NCBI GenBank assembly: GCA_027325115.1
Contig: DAHWFG010000108.1
Coordinates: 1-31,791 of the forward strand
Length of the DNA: 31,791 bases
Direction of reading: 5' to 3'
Source of the DNA: JAKBCQ01 sp021807585
GTDB taxonomy: Bacteria > Planctomycetota > Planctomycetia > Isosphaerales > Isosphaeraceae
Shown here piece after piece: positions 8,545-17,717 of this stretch. The translations under genes were made by a program, and so were the position numbers. The number at the start of each line of letters is the position of its first letter. Position 1 is the first letter of the stretch. The notes beneath the pieces are model-generated. The model had not been told where the DNA came from and did no database searches. It worked only from the letters and a program-made list of their open reading frames with translations.

Positions 8545-11007
8545 ATGCGTTCACGCGTCTTCGGTTCGCGTTCGTTGGTACTGGTTTTAAGCTGCCTGGT
8601 CGTGATCGTCGCGGCGACTTCGCGACGGAGTTTTGTTTGGGCGCGGGTCGCGCGGCAGGGGGGCGCCGCTCCCAAGATCGATATCCTTAAGACCGAACCG
8701 TTCGATCGAATCACGCTCAACGACGGGACGGTTTTCGTCATCGAGCCCGTCATGCCTCGTCCGCTTCCCGCTTACGACGCATCGGTCGAGGCCGAGAAGG
8801 AGCGGAAGAAAAAGGCGGGCGCCAAGGATCTGGGCCTTCCCGAGGGGGGGAACGTCGGCGTTCGCGCCAAAAAGAAAGCGGCGCCGAAGATCGAGGACGA
8901 AGTGGCAGCCGAGATCACGATCCATCTGCTCGAAGGCGAACAACGCGATTTCAAGATCAAGCGCGGCGATATCAAATCTGTTGAATATTTTGAAGACATG
9001 CTTCTCGACGAGGGGGATCGGCTTTTAAGGGCGCAAGAATACAACAAGGCGTTTGAGTGTTATTTACGGGTGCGCACGCGAAATCCCAGGTGGAGGGGAT
9101 TGTCGACGCGGGTCGACGAAATGCTTTACAAAGAGGGGACGATCGCGCTTTTGGACGGCGACGGCGACCGCGGGCTGCGGATTTTGCGCGAGCTCAAGAC
9201 GCGAAAGCCGAATTATCCGGGGCTCGACGACGCGCTCGCGAAGGCTTATGTGGAGCGGATCGACAAGGCGTTCGACGCCGACGCGTATTTTTTGGCTCGC
9301 AGGTTCCTCCATACGATCGAGGAGATCGTTCCCGCGAATCCACTGGTGATCGCCGCGCGGGAACGGTTCGTTAAGCTGGCGCGCGACCTCGCGACCGAAG
9401 GCGCGAAGCGTCAGGGGGGAGAAAAGCTCGATTTCCACGCCGAGTCGCTCCGCGTCTGGCCCGAATACGAACCTGCGATCAAGCCCTATGAAGACGCGTT
9501 TCGCGAGCTTCCCACACTCGACGTCGCGGTCGACGACTTGCCGAGACCGATCTCCCCGTGGCTCCGGACGTCGGCGGACTCCCGCGTGTCGCGGCTCGTC
9601 TATTTGCCGCTGCTCGCTTCGATCGAACAGGACTCGCTCGACGGGAAAACCCCCGGACAGCTTGCCGCTAGCGTCAAAACGGGGGAGCTTGGCAAGCGTT
9701 TAATCATTAAACTGCGCAATGATATCAAATGGTCCGACGATTCGAGGGTGGTGGGGGCGATCGACGTCGCGCGGACGTTCGCGGATCGGTTCGATCCGTA
9801 CTCGCTCGGCTATCAGGCGCGGTGGGCCGAACTGCTCGATCGGATCGAAACCCCCGCGGCGGATCAAATCGAGATCCGCTTCACGCGTCCGACGCTCCGT
9901 CCCGAATACCATTTGCTCACGCCGATCGGCCCGGCTCAGGCGGGGCATGAGGGGTGGGTCGTCACCGCGACGGGACGCATTCCGCTCGGCGACGGGCCGT
10001 ACCGCTGGGAATCCGAGGCCGCCGACGTGATTCGCTTCGCCGCGGTCGCCGCTCCAACTTCGGCGAACGCTCCCAAGATCCGCCGCATCCGCGAGGCGAA
10101 ATTCCACCCCAAAGCGCTCGTCGGCGCGCTCGCCCGAGGCGAGGTGTCGCTCGTCGAACGCGTGGCGCACGCCGACTTGCCCAGGCTTCAGACCGATCCT
10201 GATATTAAAATTGGTACATACAAAAATGCGACGATGCACTGGCTGGCGCTTGACGGTCGCAATCCGGCGCTCCGCGATCGGACGCTTCGTCGCGCGCTCG
10301 CTTATGCGATCGATCGCAAAACGATCCTCGAAGAGACGATCCTCCGGGGGCCGATGGACGAGATGAACACGCTTTCCGACGGAGCATTTCCGAAGGGGAA
10401 TTACGCCGACGCGCCCGGGGTTCGGCCGATCGATTTTGACGCGTTGCTCGCCAAATCGCTGGTCGCCGGCGCGCGGAGAGAGATCGAAACGACCGCGATT
10501 CACCTTACTTTTGAATATCCTTTGATTCCGGAGGTCGAGCCCGCGGCGCTCAAGATTGTCGCGGCGCTCAAAGAGGCGGGAATCGAAGTGAGCGCGGTTG
10601 CGCGGCCGCTTTCGGAGCTCGAGGCGAATCTTCGTTCGGGGCGGCCGTTTGATATCGCGTATCGTACCGGGTGGTGTGTCGATCCCGTTTTCGAGGCGGG
10701 TCCGATCCTCTGCCCGGGTTACGACGCCCCCGCCACGCTCAATCCGTTGGCTTCGCTCGCGAGCCCGAGAATATTGCAGATCCTTTTACAAGTGGAACAG
10801 CTTGTCGAATGGCCCGCGGCGCGCGAGCTGATTCAGCAGCTCGACCGCGAAGTTCGCGACGAATTGCCGATCATCCCGTTGTGGCAAACGCAGGATCATT
10901 ACGCGTGGCGGTCGCGGTTGACGGGTCCCGCCGAAACCGCCGACAATTTATATCAAGGAATCGAAACGTGGGAGATCGCTCCATGGTTTGCGCGCGACGC
11001 CAAATGA
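8545..11007 (+). CDS. ABC transporter substrate-binding protein family 5 with TPR-like N-terminus
   Basis: An 820-residue exported protein. Residues 1 to about 33 form a signal peptide (basic start, LVLVLSCLVVIVAA core). A lysine/alanine-rich stretch and a TPR-like helical region (about 145-290, including DEGDRLLRAQEYNKAFECYLR split over two helices) follow. From about 320 to 810 it resembles the peptide/nickel-binding family: ISPWLRTS and GKRLIIKLRNDIKWSDDSR near the start, RRALAYAIDRKTILE in the middle and DELPIIPLWQ near the end. Usual family length is about 500-600, so the N-terminal 300 residues are an addition. Start 8545 has AGAGG eight bases upstream; ATG 8500 is an alternative. No permease or ATPase gene accompanies it, and the next gene overlaps its end, so it may serve a role other than classical uptake. 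Confidence 0.8.
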   Translation: MRSRVFGSRSLVLVLSCLVVIVAATSRRSFVWARVARQGGAAPKIDILKTEPFDRITLNDGTVFVIEPVMPRPLPAYDASVEAEKERKKKAGAKDLGLPEGGNVGVRAKKKAAPKIEDEVAAEITIHLLEGEQRDFKIKRGDIKSVEYFEDMLLDEGDRLLRAQEYNKAFECYLRVRTRNPRWRGLSTRVDEMLYKEGTIALLDGDGDRGLRILRELKTRKPNYPGLDDALAKAYVERIDKAFDADAYFLARRFLHTIEEIVPANPLVIAARERFVKLARDLATEGAKRQGGEKLDFHAESLRVWPEYEPAIKPYEDAFRELPTLDVAVDDLPRPISPWLRTSADSRVSRLVYLPLLASIEQDSLDGKTPGQLAASVKTGELGKRLIIKLRNDIKWSDDSRVVGAIDVARTFADRFDPYSLGYQARWAELLDRIETPAADQIEIRFTRPTLRPEYHLLTPIGPAQAGHEGWVVTATGRIPLGDGPYRWESEAADVIRFAAVAAPTSANAPKIRRIREAKFHPKALVGALARGEVSLVERVAHADLPRLQTDPDIKIGTYKNATMHWLALDGRNPALRDRTLRRALAYAIDRKTILEETILRGPMDEMNTLSDGAFPKGNYADAPGVRPIDFDALLAKSLVAGARREIETTAIHLTFEYPLIPEVEPAALKIVAALKEAGIEVSAVARPLSELEANLRSGRPFDIAYRTGWCVDPVFEAGPILCPGYDAPATLNPLASLASPRILQILLQVEQLVEWPAARELIQQLDREVRDELPIIPLWQTQDHYAWRSRLTGPAETADNLYQGIETWEIAPWFARDAK

Positions 11008-12764
11008 TTCGGTCGCTTCGGGTGATCGCGTTCGCTTCGCTTTTTCTCCCGGGCGGGAGCGCGACGCGCACGCTCGCGCAAACCTCCGCGAAGAACCCGG
11101 CGAAACCCGCCGCGCCCAAAACCGAAGCATCGTCGCGGGCCGTCACGACGCCGAAAACCGATTCAACCGAACCCGCCGCGAACGGCTCGTCTCAATCGAA
11201 GAAAAGCGGCGACACATCCAAAGCCGCGTCGGCTTCGGCTTCGACAACCGACAAGGCGAAACCCGCGCCCCAGCTACCCTACAGCATCAGGCCTTATCGG
11301 ATTCGCGTCTGGTTTGATTTCGCCCCCGATACGAGGCTCGATTCGCTCGCGCGTTCGCGGCTCATCGAGCACTGGTTGGCGCTCGTCAGTCGGTTCATCG
11401 GGCCGCCTTGGGAACTCGACGTCGCGGCCGATTCGGGCCCGCTCGCCGAACGCACGTTCGACGCGATCACTCCAAAAATGATCGCCGACATGGCTCCGGG
11501 ATATGATAAAGCATTTATTATTGTCGTCGCGCGGCGCGGCTCTGGGCTGGGTTTCCGCGGCCGCGAATACGACGCGACGACGTTCCGGCTCTCGACCCCT
11601 AAAGACAAGAACGCCCCGTTCATCGCCGACGCTCCCCGCGCCCTTTTCGATCTTTCGCTCGCGGTCTTCGAACCCTCGGCCGAGATCGGCGAATCGTCGC
11701 AGGGGGGGGTGATGATCACCGTCCAGGGGGGCGAGCTCCCCGTCGCAAGCCCGATCGGCGATTTCGTCCAAACGGGCGCGGTCTTCCGTCCGATTCGTAT
11801 CTACTTAAAGCCTGATAAGTCGGTTCTTCAAGTTTTGGATATCCCTTATTCGTATTTGATGGTGGAATCGATCGACAAGGCGAAGGCGCGATGCATGATC
11901 GTATCTTCACAATCGGATCCGCTTACCAAACGATCGGCCAAAAAGACGAAGCTCGTCGCGCTGGGGGTGAAGCCGACCTCGAATCCCGTCAAGCTGCGTT
12001 TTTTGACGCGTCCCGACCGCAAGCCCGCGGCGGGCTACGTGCTGACGGCGACCCCCGTGCCGAAGGGGAAAACGCGTCCCGTCGGGCTCACCGATCGTCA
12101 GGGCCGGGTCGAATTCAACCCGATTCCGGGTCAGGGTTTGATCAAGATCGACCTGATGGCGGGTGATTCGGAACCGTTGATCGAGTTCCCCGTGATGCCC
12201 GGCGAGACGCACGACGGCAGGCCGATCCTCGTCGACCCCAAAAGCTTGACGGTCGCTCTTGAAACCGAGATCAACGCGCTTCGCGACGACATCATTGATC
12301 AAATCATCGTTCGCCGGCGTATTGAAAAGTTCCTCAAAGCGCGCGAGGCGGGAAACCAGTGGGACGAGATCGAACGATTGCTCGAGGAATTCAAACGCCT
12401 TCCACCCAAAACGTCGTTCGCCGAGCGTGTTTCCAAGATGAAAGACGACGCCAAGAAACGCCAGGCCGAATCGAAGAAACCGATCGCGATCCTCACCAAA
12501 AACGCGCAGTCGCTCTTCGCCGACACCGAGGCGATGATTGAAGGTTATTTGATCGACGATACGTTTGCGGCGTATACCGAGGCGCTCGAACAGCGTAAGG
12601 CGCCCGCGAACCCGCCGGGAGGCGCGACGGGAGCGACCCCGGCGGCGAAACCGCGGGTCGCGGCGCCCGCGGCCAAGCCGCAACAAGCGAAAACCGCTCC
12701 CGCTCAGCCTCAAACGAAGCCGGCTCAACCCAAAAACAACGCGCCCACCGTCGCGCCGTTTTAA
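10983..12764 (+). CDS. Secreted protein of unknown function
   Basis: A 593-residue protein I do not recognise. It begins with a signal-peptide-like segment (basic start, IRSLRVIAFASLFLPG core, ALA-like end near TRTLAQ). An alanine/proline/lysine-rich linker to about 95 follows, then a globular part of about 330 residues that starts PYRIRVWFDFAPDTRLD, an Ig-like or carboxypeptidase-regulatory-like segment (AGYVLTATPVPKGKTRPVGL, about 350-400), a helical region (430-560) and an alanine/proline/glutamine-rich tail. ATG 10983 has GGGAGA seven bases upstream and overlaps the previous gene by 25 bases; ATG 11004 would give an ATGA overlap but has no ribosome site. Tight coupling to the substrate-binding protein suggests a joint function at the cell surface or in the periplasm. 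Confidence 0.78.
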   Translation: MVCARRQMIRSLRVIAFASLFLPGGSATRTLAQTSAKNPAKPAAPKTEASSRAVTTPKTDSTEPAANGSSQSKKSGDTSKAASASASTTDKAKPAPQLPYSIRPYRIRVWFDFAPDTRLDSLARSRLIEHWLALVSRFIGPPWELDVAADSGPLAERTFDAITPKMIADMAPGYDKAFIIVVARRGSGLGFRGREYDATTFRLSTPKDKNAPFIADAPRALFDLSLAVFEPSAEIGESSQGGVMITVQGGELPVASPIGDFVQTGAVFRPIRIYLKPDKSVLQVLDIPYSYLMVESIDKAKARCMIVSSQSDPLTKRSAKKTKLVALGVKPTSNPVKLRFLTRPDRKPAAGYVLTATPVPKGKTRPVGLTDRQGRVEFNPIPGQGLIKIDLMAGDSEPLIEFPVMPGETHDGRPILVDPKSLTVALETEINALRDDIIDQIIVRRRIEKFLKAREAGNQWDEIERLLEEFKRLPPKTSFAERVSKMKDDAKKRQAESKKPIAILTKNAQSLFADTEAMIEGYLIDDTFAAYTEALEQRKAPANPPGGATGATPAAKPRVAAPAAKPQQAKTAPAQPQTKPAQPKNNAPTVAPF

Positions 12765-12773
12765 GGGCGCGAG

Positions 12774-12795
12774 GGTCCGCGATCGCGTCGCGACC
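12774..12795. terminator. Possible terminator hairpin between convergent genes
   Basis: GGTC-C-GCGA at 12774-12782 can pair with TCGCGACC at 12788-12795, leaving one bulged C and a five-base loop. It begins nine bases after the stop at 12764 and lies before the convergent regulator gene. No T run follows, so factor-independent termination is uncertain. Confidence 0.3.
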
Positions 12796-12856
12796 GGGAG
12801 CGTCGCGTAAGAAACATGCAATTTATTATTGATACAAGTGGATCAAATATTAATTA

Positions 12857-13408
12857 TTAATTGACGTTCGCTTCGTGCGGCGTCTGTGCGCCGAACATCC
12901 GCGCGATCTTCGCCCCCGCGGTGAAAATCCTCCTCAAGGCGGGGGTGGGGAGGCGATCGATCTGGCTGTACCACGCGGTGAGCATGCGGGTGAAATCGAG
13001 CATTTTTTCGAGTTGTTCTCGGGTGTAATCGTCGCGCGAATCCCCCCCCTCGGCCTCCTCGACGCAATGCTCCAAAAGCGCGATCGTCGGGTCCATCTCG
13101 CGCCGTTTGCGCTCGGCCATGATCACCCGGAACGTCTCCATAACGTCTTTAAGCGCCTCGAATCGATCGCGCCGATCGCCGATCACGTGAACACGCTTGA
13201 CAATCCCCCACGTCATCAATTCGCGCAGGCTCGTCGAAACGTTGGAACGGCTCACGTCCAACAAGCGGCTGATCTCCTCGGCGTCGAGCGAATCGGGAGC
13301 GACGAACAAAAGCGCATGCACTTGCGCCATCGTTCGATTAATCCCCCACGCCTGGCCCATCTCGCCCCAGTGCAAAATGAACTTTTTCGCCGCCGGTGTC
13401 AGTTCCAC
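12857..13408 (-). CDS. GbsR/MarR-family transcriptional regulator
   Basis: A 183-residue DNA-binding protein of the GbsR family, which regulates osmoprotectant and envelope genes in bacteria where it is studied. It starts VELTPAAKKFILHWGEMG and continues WGINRTMAQVHALL, the family signature. A winged helix follows: EEISRLLDVSRSNVSTSL (about 45-62) as helix-turn-helix and VKRVHVIGDRRDRF as the wing. A helical C-terminal half would form the dimer interface. I take GTG 13408 as start because AAGGA lies six bases upstream; the frame is open further to 13732 but that part covers the promoter region and the divergent gene. It is transcribed away from the DUF1549/DUF1553 gene, which makes that operon the first candidate target. 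Confidence 0.87.
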   Translation of the reverse strand: MELTPAAKKFILHWGEMGQAWGINRTMAQVHALLFVAPDSLDAEEISRLLDVSRSNVSTSLRELMTWGIVKRVHVIGDRRDRFEALKDVMETFRVIMAERKRREMDPTIALLEHCVEEAEGGDSRDDYTREQLEKMLDFTRMLTAWYSQIDRLPTPALRRIFTAGAKIARMFGAQTPHEANVN

Positions 13409-13426
13409 GCGTTTCCTTCCGTATTG

Positions 13427-13440
13427 ACCGAAATTTCCGT
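13427..13440. promoter_or_regulatory. Operator-like imperfect palindrome in the regulator's leader
   Basis: ACCGAAATTTCCGT is a 14-base palindrome with one mismatched pair (six of seven pairs match). It lies just downstream of the predicted start of transcription of the GbsR gene, between promoter and ribosome site, a usual place for autorepression. No second copy is evident near the divergent promoter. Confidence 0.35.
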
Positions 13441-13451
13441 CACTACTGAAA

Positions 13452-13479
13452 AGTATATCGGCCGAGAAACCGGGGTCAA
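13452..13479 (-). promoter_or_regulatory. Promoter of the GbsR regulator gene
   Basis: Read on the minus strand, TTGACC (13479-13474) and TATACT (13457-13452) are separated by 16 bases. Transcription would begin near 13445, giving a leader of about 37 bases before GTG 13408. Confidence 0.6.
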
Positions 13480-13498
13480 GCAATCGCGAACGAACCGC

Positions 13499-13527
13499 TT
13501 GCCCAAACCGAACCGGCGCGATACGAT
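13499..13527 (+). promoter_or_regulatory. Promoter of the DUF1549/DUF1553 - DUF1501 operon
   Basis: TTGCCC at 13499-13504 and TACGAT at 13522-13527 are separated by 17 bases. Transcription would start near 13534 and leave a leader of about 89 bases. Only 19 bases separate this -35 box from that of the divergent regulator gene, so one bound protein could affect both. Confidence 0.5.
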
Positions 13528-13622
13528 CATGGAGTATCATGACGTTTGTCGCATAATTCCCGTGACGAACGTTTACGCCCGGCGCCTTCGCCTCGTTCGA
13601 TTCATCCTTCGGGAGCGTTTCG

Positions 13623-16280
13623 ATGCCGCCGCTCAGGTTGATCTCGTGGTCGATCATCGCGGGTTTCATGCTTTTGACCGCGGCAGGGTGCGGCTCGTCA
13701 CCCAAACCGCCCGCCGCGCCCCAAACCGACAAGTCGAGAGTCGTCGCGGTCGGTTCGACTTCGGCCGCGGTCGTTCCTCAAGCGAAAGAGTCGAAAAAAC
13801 CGGTCGATCCTCCGCCTCGCGTCGAACGCCTTGAAATCGACCCGGCGACGTTCGCGATCGAGATCGGCGAGCCAGGAATCCGCTTCACCGTGCGCGTCCA
13901 AACCCCTCAGGGAACATATCGTGATCTCACCGACAGGGCGCGCTGGACGGTTGCGCCCGCCGACTCGGCGTCGATCGACGAATCGGGATATCTCACTCCC
14001 AAAAAGCCCGCAATCGTGCACGTCTCGGCGCGGATCGAGCCCGTCGCGATCGAATCCAAAGCCTTGGAACAATCGAACTCCGGAAATCGATCGAACGGAG
14101 ATCGCAAATCGATCGACGATTGGGAATCGATCGCTCGTTTCGCCGAGGCTTCGGGAGAGATCGTCGCCGAATCGTCGATCGATTTCGCGCAAGACATCGC
14201 CCCCCTCTTCACCCGCGCAGGTTGCAACACGGGGGGATGCCACGGCCGCGCCGACGGCCAAAACGGCTTTCATCTTTCGCTCTTCGGTTATGATCCCGAC
14301 GGCGATTACACGGCGATCACGCGCCAAAGCGGGTCGCGCCGCATCGATCTCTTCGCCCCCCAAAAAAGCCTGCTCCTCGTCAAGACGACCCGCGCGATCC
14401 CCCACGTCGGCGGTCGGCGCATTAATATTGATTCAGATGAATATCAAAAGATTCTTACATGGCTGAAGGCGGGCGCGCCGCGATCGAAAGGAACGACGCA
14501 CGGCAAGGTCGTATCGGTGAAGGTCGTTCCCGACGCGATCCGGCTCGCCGAACCCGGCCCCGTTCGGCTCCGCGTGGTCGCGCGGTTCACCGACGGCCAC
14601 GAGCGCGACGTCACCCGGCTCGCTTCGTATCGGACGACCGACGACGCGACGGTCGCGATCGACGCGTTCGGGAACGCGAACCTCGCTCGCCGCGGCGAGG
14701 CCGACGTCGTCGCGCGGTATCAGTCGTTCGTCGTCGTCGCGCGGATCGCGACGGTCGTCAACCCCGAACTTGTTTATGATTACAAAAGTGCGCCAAGAAA
14801 GAATTTCATCGATGATGAATTATTGAAACGGCTGGAATCGTTGCGGGTTCCGCCGAGCCCCCCAGCGAGCGACGCGGCGTTTCTCAGGCGCGTATCGCTC
14901 GATCTCGTCGGTCGGCAACCCGACCCGCAACAGATCCGTGATTTTCTCTCCGACACCGATCCCGAAAAGCGTTTGAAACTCGTCGATCGTCTGCTCAAAC
15001 ACCGCGATTTCATTCGGTCCTGGGGGATTAAATTCGGCGATATGCTTCAGATCACGTCGCGACGCTTCGGCGACGGAACGGGTCGATATCAAACATGGCT
15101 TATGAAAGCGTTGATTGAAAATCGACCGTGGGACGCGATCGTCCGGGAACTTCTCACGGCGCTCGGCGATCCCGCGAGCCCCGAGGGGGGCGCCGTCAAT
15201 TACGCTCTCGACGGAGTCGACGCCAAGGCCGCCGCCGAACAGACGGCGCAACGCTTTCTCGGCCTCCGTTTTCGCTGCGCCCAATGCCATGATCATCCGT
15301 TTGATATCTGGACACAAGACGATTATTTCGGCCTCGCCGCGTGTTTCGCCAAGATCACCCGAGGCGGGGGCGCAATCCCCGCGGCGATGGACGGGCGGAC
15401 GCGAGTCGGCTTAGATCCCAAGGGATTCGTCGAGCATATACGAACGCATGAACACGCGAGCCCGCGTTTGCTCGACGGTACGCCCGTATTGGTGAGAGAC
15501 GACGAGGACCCGCGGAAAGCTTTCGCGGATTGGGTCGTCGATCCCAAAAATCCGTATTTCGCCAAAGCGACGGTCAATTGGACCTGGGCTCAACTGTTTG
15601 GCAAAGGGCTCTGCGAGCCCGCCGACGACCTGAGCCGAGCCAATCCGGCCGTTCACCCCGAGCTGCTCGACGCGCTCGCTCGATCCTTCATCGCGCACAA
15701 ATTCGACGTTCGCGACCTGATTCGTACGATCGTCACGTCCGAGGCTTACGGGCTAAGTTCGGCGACCGTTCCCGGTAACGAACGCGACGAACGCTTATTC
15801 TCTCATCACACTCCGCGTCCCCTCACCGCGTATCAAATGGCGGATACGCTCGCCGATGTGACGGGCGTGATCAATCGTTATAAAGATCGAGCGTCGGGAA
15901 CCCGCGCGATCGAAATCTTCGATCCCGCGACGCCGAGTCCGATCCTCGACACGTTCGGCCGGTGCGATCGCTCGGTCGGCTGCTCGGCGTCCCCAAAACC
16001 CGCTCTCAGCCTCCGCCAGGCGCTCCTCTTGGTGGGAGGAGACGTCGTCGAAAGCAAGGTTTCTCACTTGAACGGATATCTCGCGGGTTTGCTCGAACTC
16101 GTCAAGGATCCCGCCGAGATTGTTGATAATCTTTATATGCGAACGGTTTGCCGTCCGCCCTCGAAAGACGAGCTGGAAACGTTCTCGGCCGAGCTCAAGC
16201 GCGCGCCTTCGCTCCGCGACGCCGCCGAAGATCTGTTCTGGGCTTTGCTCAACTCGCGTGAGTTTAGTTTTAATCATTAA
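13623..16280 (+). CDS. DUF1549/DUF1553 cytochrome-like lipoprotein
   Basis: An 885-residue lipoprotein of the large planctomycete DUF1549/DUF1553 family, function not established. The signal ends in lipobox LTAAGC with C23 as lipidation site. An Ig-like segment covers about 60-130. A CNTGGCHG motif at 201-208 is a possible haem site of the CX4CH kind. DUF1549 starts at FIDDELLKRLESLRVPPSP (about 390) and includes a true CxxCH at C552-H556 (RCAQCHDHPFDIW). DUF1553 follows from FADWVVDPKNPYFAK (about 630) to the end. Start ATG 13623 has GGGAGC nine bases upstream. It is followed 40 bases later by the DUF1501 gene, the usual partner. An exported redox or surface-attached role is an inference from motifs. 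Confidence 0.9.
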   Translation: MPPLRLISWSIIAGFMLLTAAGCGSSPKPPAAPQTDKSRVVAVGSTSAAVVPQAKESKKPVDPPPRVERLEIDPATFAIEIGEPGIRFTVRVQTPQGTYRDLTDRARWTVAPADSASIDESGYLTPKKPAIVHVSARIEPVAIESKALEQSNSGNRSNGDRKSIDDWESIARFAEASGEIVAESSIDFAQDIAPLFTRAGCNTGGCHGRADGQNGFHLSLFGYDPDGDYTAITRQSGSRRIDLFAPQKSLLLVKTTRAIPHVGGRRINIDSDEYQKILTWLKAGAPRSKGTTHGKVVSVKVVPDAIRLAEPGPVRLRVVARFTDGHERDVTRLASYRTTDDATVAIDAFGNANLARRGEADVVARYQSFVVVARIATVVNPELVYDYKSAPRKNFIDDELLKRLESLRVPPSPPASDAAFLRRVSLDLVGRQPDPQQIRDFLSDTDPEKRLKLVDRLLKHRDFIRSWGIKFGDMLQITSRRFGDGTGRYQTWLMKALIENRPWDAIVRELLTALGDPASPEGGAVNYALDGVDAKAAAEQTAQRFLGLRFRCAQCHDHPFDIWTQDDYFGLAACFAKITRGGGAIPAAMDGRTRVGLDPKGFVEHIRTHEHASPRLLDGTPVLVRDDEDPRKAFADWVVDPKNPYFAKATVNWTWAQLFGKGLCEPADDLSRANPAVHPELLDALARSFIAHKFDVRDLIRTIVTSEAYGLSSATVPGNERDERLFSHHTPRPLTAYQMADTLADVTGVINRYKDRASGTRAIEIFDPATPSPILDTFGRCDRSVGCSASPKPALSLRQALLLVGGDVVESKVSHLNGYLAGLLELVKDPAEIVDNLYMRTVCRPPSKDELETFSAELKRAPSLRDAAEDLFWALLNSREFSFNH

Positions 16281-16320
16281 AGGTGAAGCGATCGGAAACA
16301 CAAGAACGCAGGGGGATATC

Positions 16321-17652
16321 ATGCGTGAAGATACGTTCCGGAGCGAATGTCGCGGTCCGAGCCGGCGGGACGTGCTGCGGCTGGGAGTGCTTGGCTCGCT
16401 GGGATTGGGGATCGACGATCTCTTCCGGCTCCGCGCGCACGCCGCCGCGACCGATCCCCGCGCGGGGCGAGCGTCGAGCGCAATCCTCATCTGGCTTGCG
16501 GGAGGGCCTTCGCACATCGATACGTTCGACCCCAAGCCGACCGCCCCGGTCGACGTCAAAGGCGAGTTCAAGCCGATCGCAAGCCGAATTCCAGGGATCT
16601 CGCTCAGCGAGGTTCTGCCCAAAATCGCCGCGTCGCTCGATCGTTTCACGCTCGTCCGAAGCGTAACATCACCCGAGGCCGATCACGACCGCGCAGCACA
16701 CCATTTAATGACGGGATATCGACCCACTCCCGCGATCGTTTATCCAAGCTACGGTAGCGTGATTTCCCGAGTTCTCGTCGACCGACCGACCGCATTGCCG
16801 AATTATGTGGCGATCCCCGACGCGCCTCCTTTTTCATCAAGCGGTTATCTGACACAAGCGTATGATCCTTTCACCGTCATGGGAGACCCGAACCAGCCGG
16901 GGTTCCGCGTGCGCGATCTGAGCCCTCCCGACCGGCTCACGCTCGATCGGCTCAATCGCAGGCGGGGGATGATTCGTCGGCTCGATCGGTTCGCGGGCGA
17001 GGTCGGCGAAACTTCGCTCACGGTCTCGCGCGATCGGTTCATCGACCGCGCTTATGATTTATTGACTTCGAGCGCGGCTCAAGCCGCGTTTCGGATCGAC
17101 GACGAACCCGCGGCGAATCGCGACCGTTACGGCCGTACGACGCTCGGTCAATCGTGCCTGCTGGCGCGTCGGCTCGTCGAGGCGGGCGTTCCGTTCATCA
17201 CGGTCAACGACGGCGGTATGGGTCGGCTCGGCTGGGATACGCACGCGGCGAACTTCAAGACGATTAAAGACACGCTCGCGCCGGCACTTGATCAAAGCGT
17301 ATCGGCGCTTGTTTCCGATCTGATCGAGCGCGGGCTCCTCGATTCGACGCTCGTGATCGTGATGGGGGAATTCGGCCGCACCCCAAAAATCAACGGGAAC
17401 GCGGGGCGCGATCACCACGGTCGAGCGAACAGCGTTCTTCTGGCGGGAGGGGGAATTCCCCGCGGGCTCGTCGTCGGAAGCACCGACGAAAAAGGCGCCG
17501 CGCCCACGCACCGCGCCGTCACCCCCGCGGACCTCGCCGCCACATTCTACACGGCGCTCGGAATCGACCCGTCGCGCCAATTCGAAACCCCCGACGGCCG
17601 TCCCATTCGCCTCGTCGAAAAAGGAGAAGCGATCAAAGAGTTGACGGCATAA
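16321..17652 (+). CDS. DUF1501 family protein, Tat-exported
   Basis: A 443-residue protein of the DUF1501 family, related to sulfatase/alkaline phosphatase folds, with no assigned reaction. The N-terminus has a twin-arginine motif SRRDVLRLG (RR at 15-16) and a hydrophobic core ending in AHAAA, so it should be exported folded. Family blocks are ILIWLAGGPSHIDTFDPKP near 58-76, EADHDRAAHHLMTGY near 120-134, PNYVAIP, WDTHAANF near 303 and VIVMGEFGRTPKINGNAGRDH split over the 345-367 region. ATG 16321 is preceded by GGGGGAT. It always pairs in such genomes with a DUF1553 gene like the one 40 bases upstream, and both are likely on one transcript. Confidence 0.92.
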   Translation: MREDTFRSECRGPSRRDVLRLGVLGSLGLGIDDLFRLRAHAAATDPRAGRASSAILIWLAGGPSHIDTFDPKPTAPVDVKGEFKPIASRIPGISLSEVLPKIAASLDRFTLVRSVTSPEADHDRAAHHLMTGYRPTPAIVYPSYGSVISRVLVDRPTALPNYVAIPDAPPFSSSGYLTQAYDPFTVMGDPNQPGFRVRDLSPPDRLTLDRLNRRRGMIRRLDRFAGEVGETSLTVSRDRFIDRAYDLLTSSAAQAAFRIDDEPAANRDRYGRTTLGQSCLLARRLVEAGVPFITVNDGGMGRLGWDTHAANFKTIKDTLAPALDQSVSALVSDLIERGLLDSTLVIVMGEFGRTPKINGNAGRDHHGRANSVLLAGGGIPRGLVVGSTDEKGAAPTHRAVTPADLAATFYTALGIDPSRQFETPDGRPIRLVEKGEAIKELTA

Positions 17653-17717
17653 TGATATTATTGCAAGATATTTCCGATTGATCCGACCGGGACGCGTCAT
17701 TTTTACGTAATATTCTA

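Noticed and set aside
11907..12821. 304-residue open frame on the minus strand
   Set aside because: Antisense to the secreted unknown protein; Arg-rich and without homology.
12875..13834. 319-residue open frame on the plus strand
   Set aside because: Crosses the GbsR gene, its promoter region and the start of the next gene; the GbsR reading on the other strand has clear family motifs.
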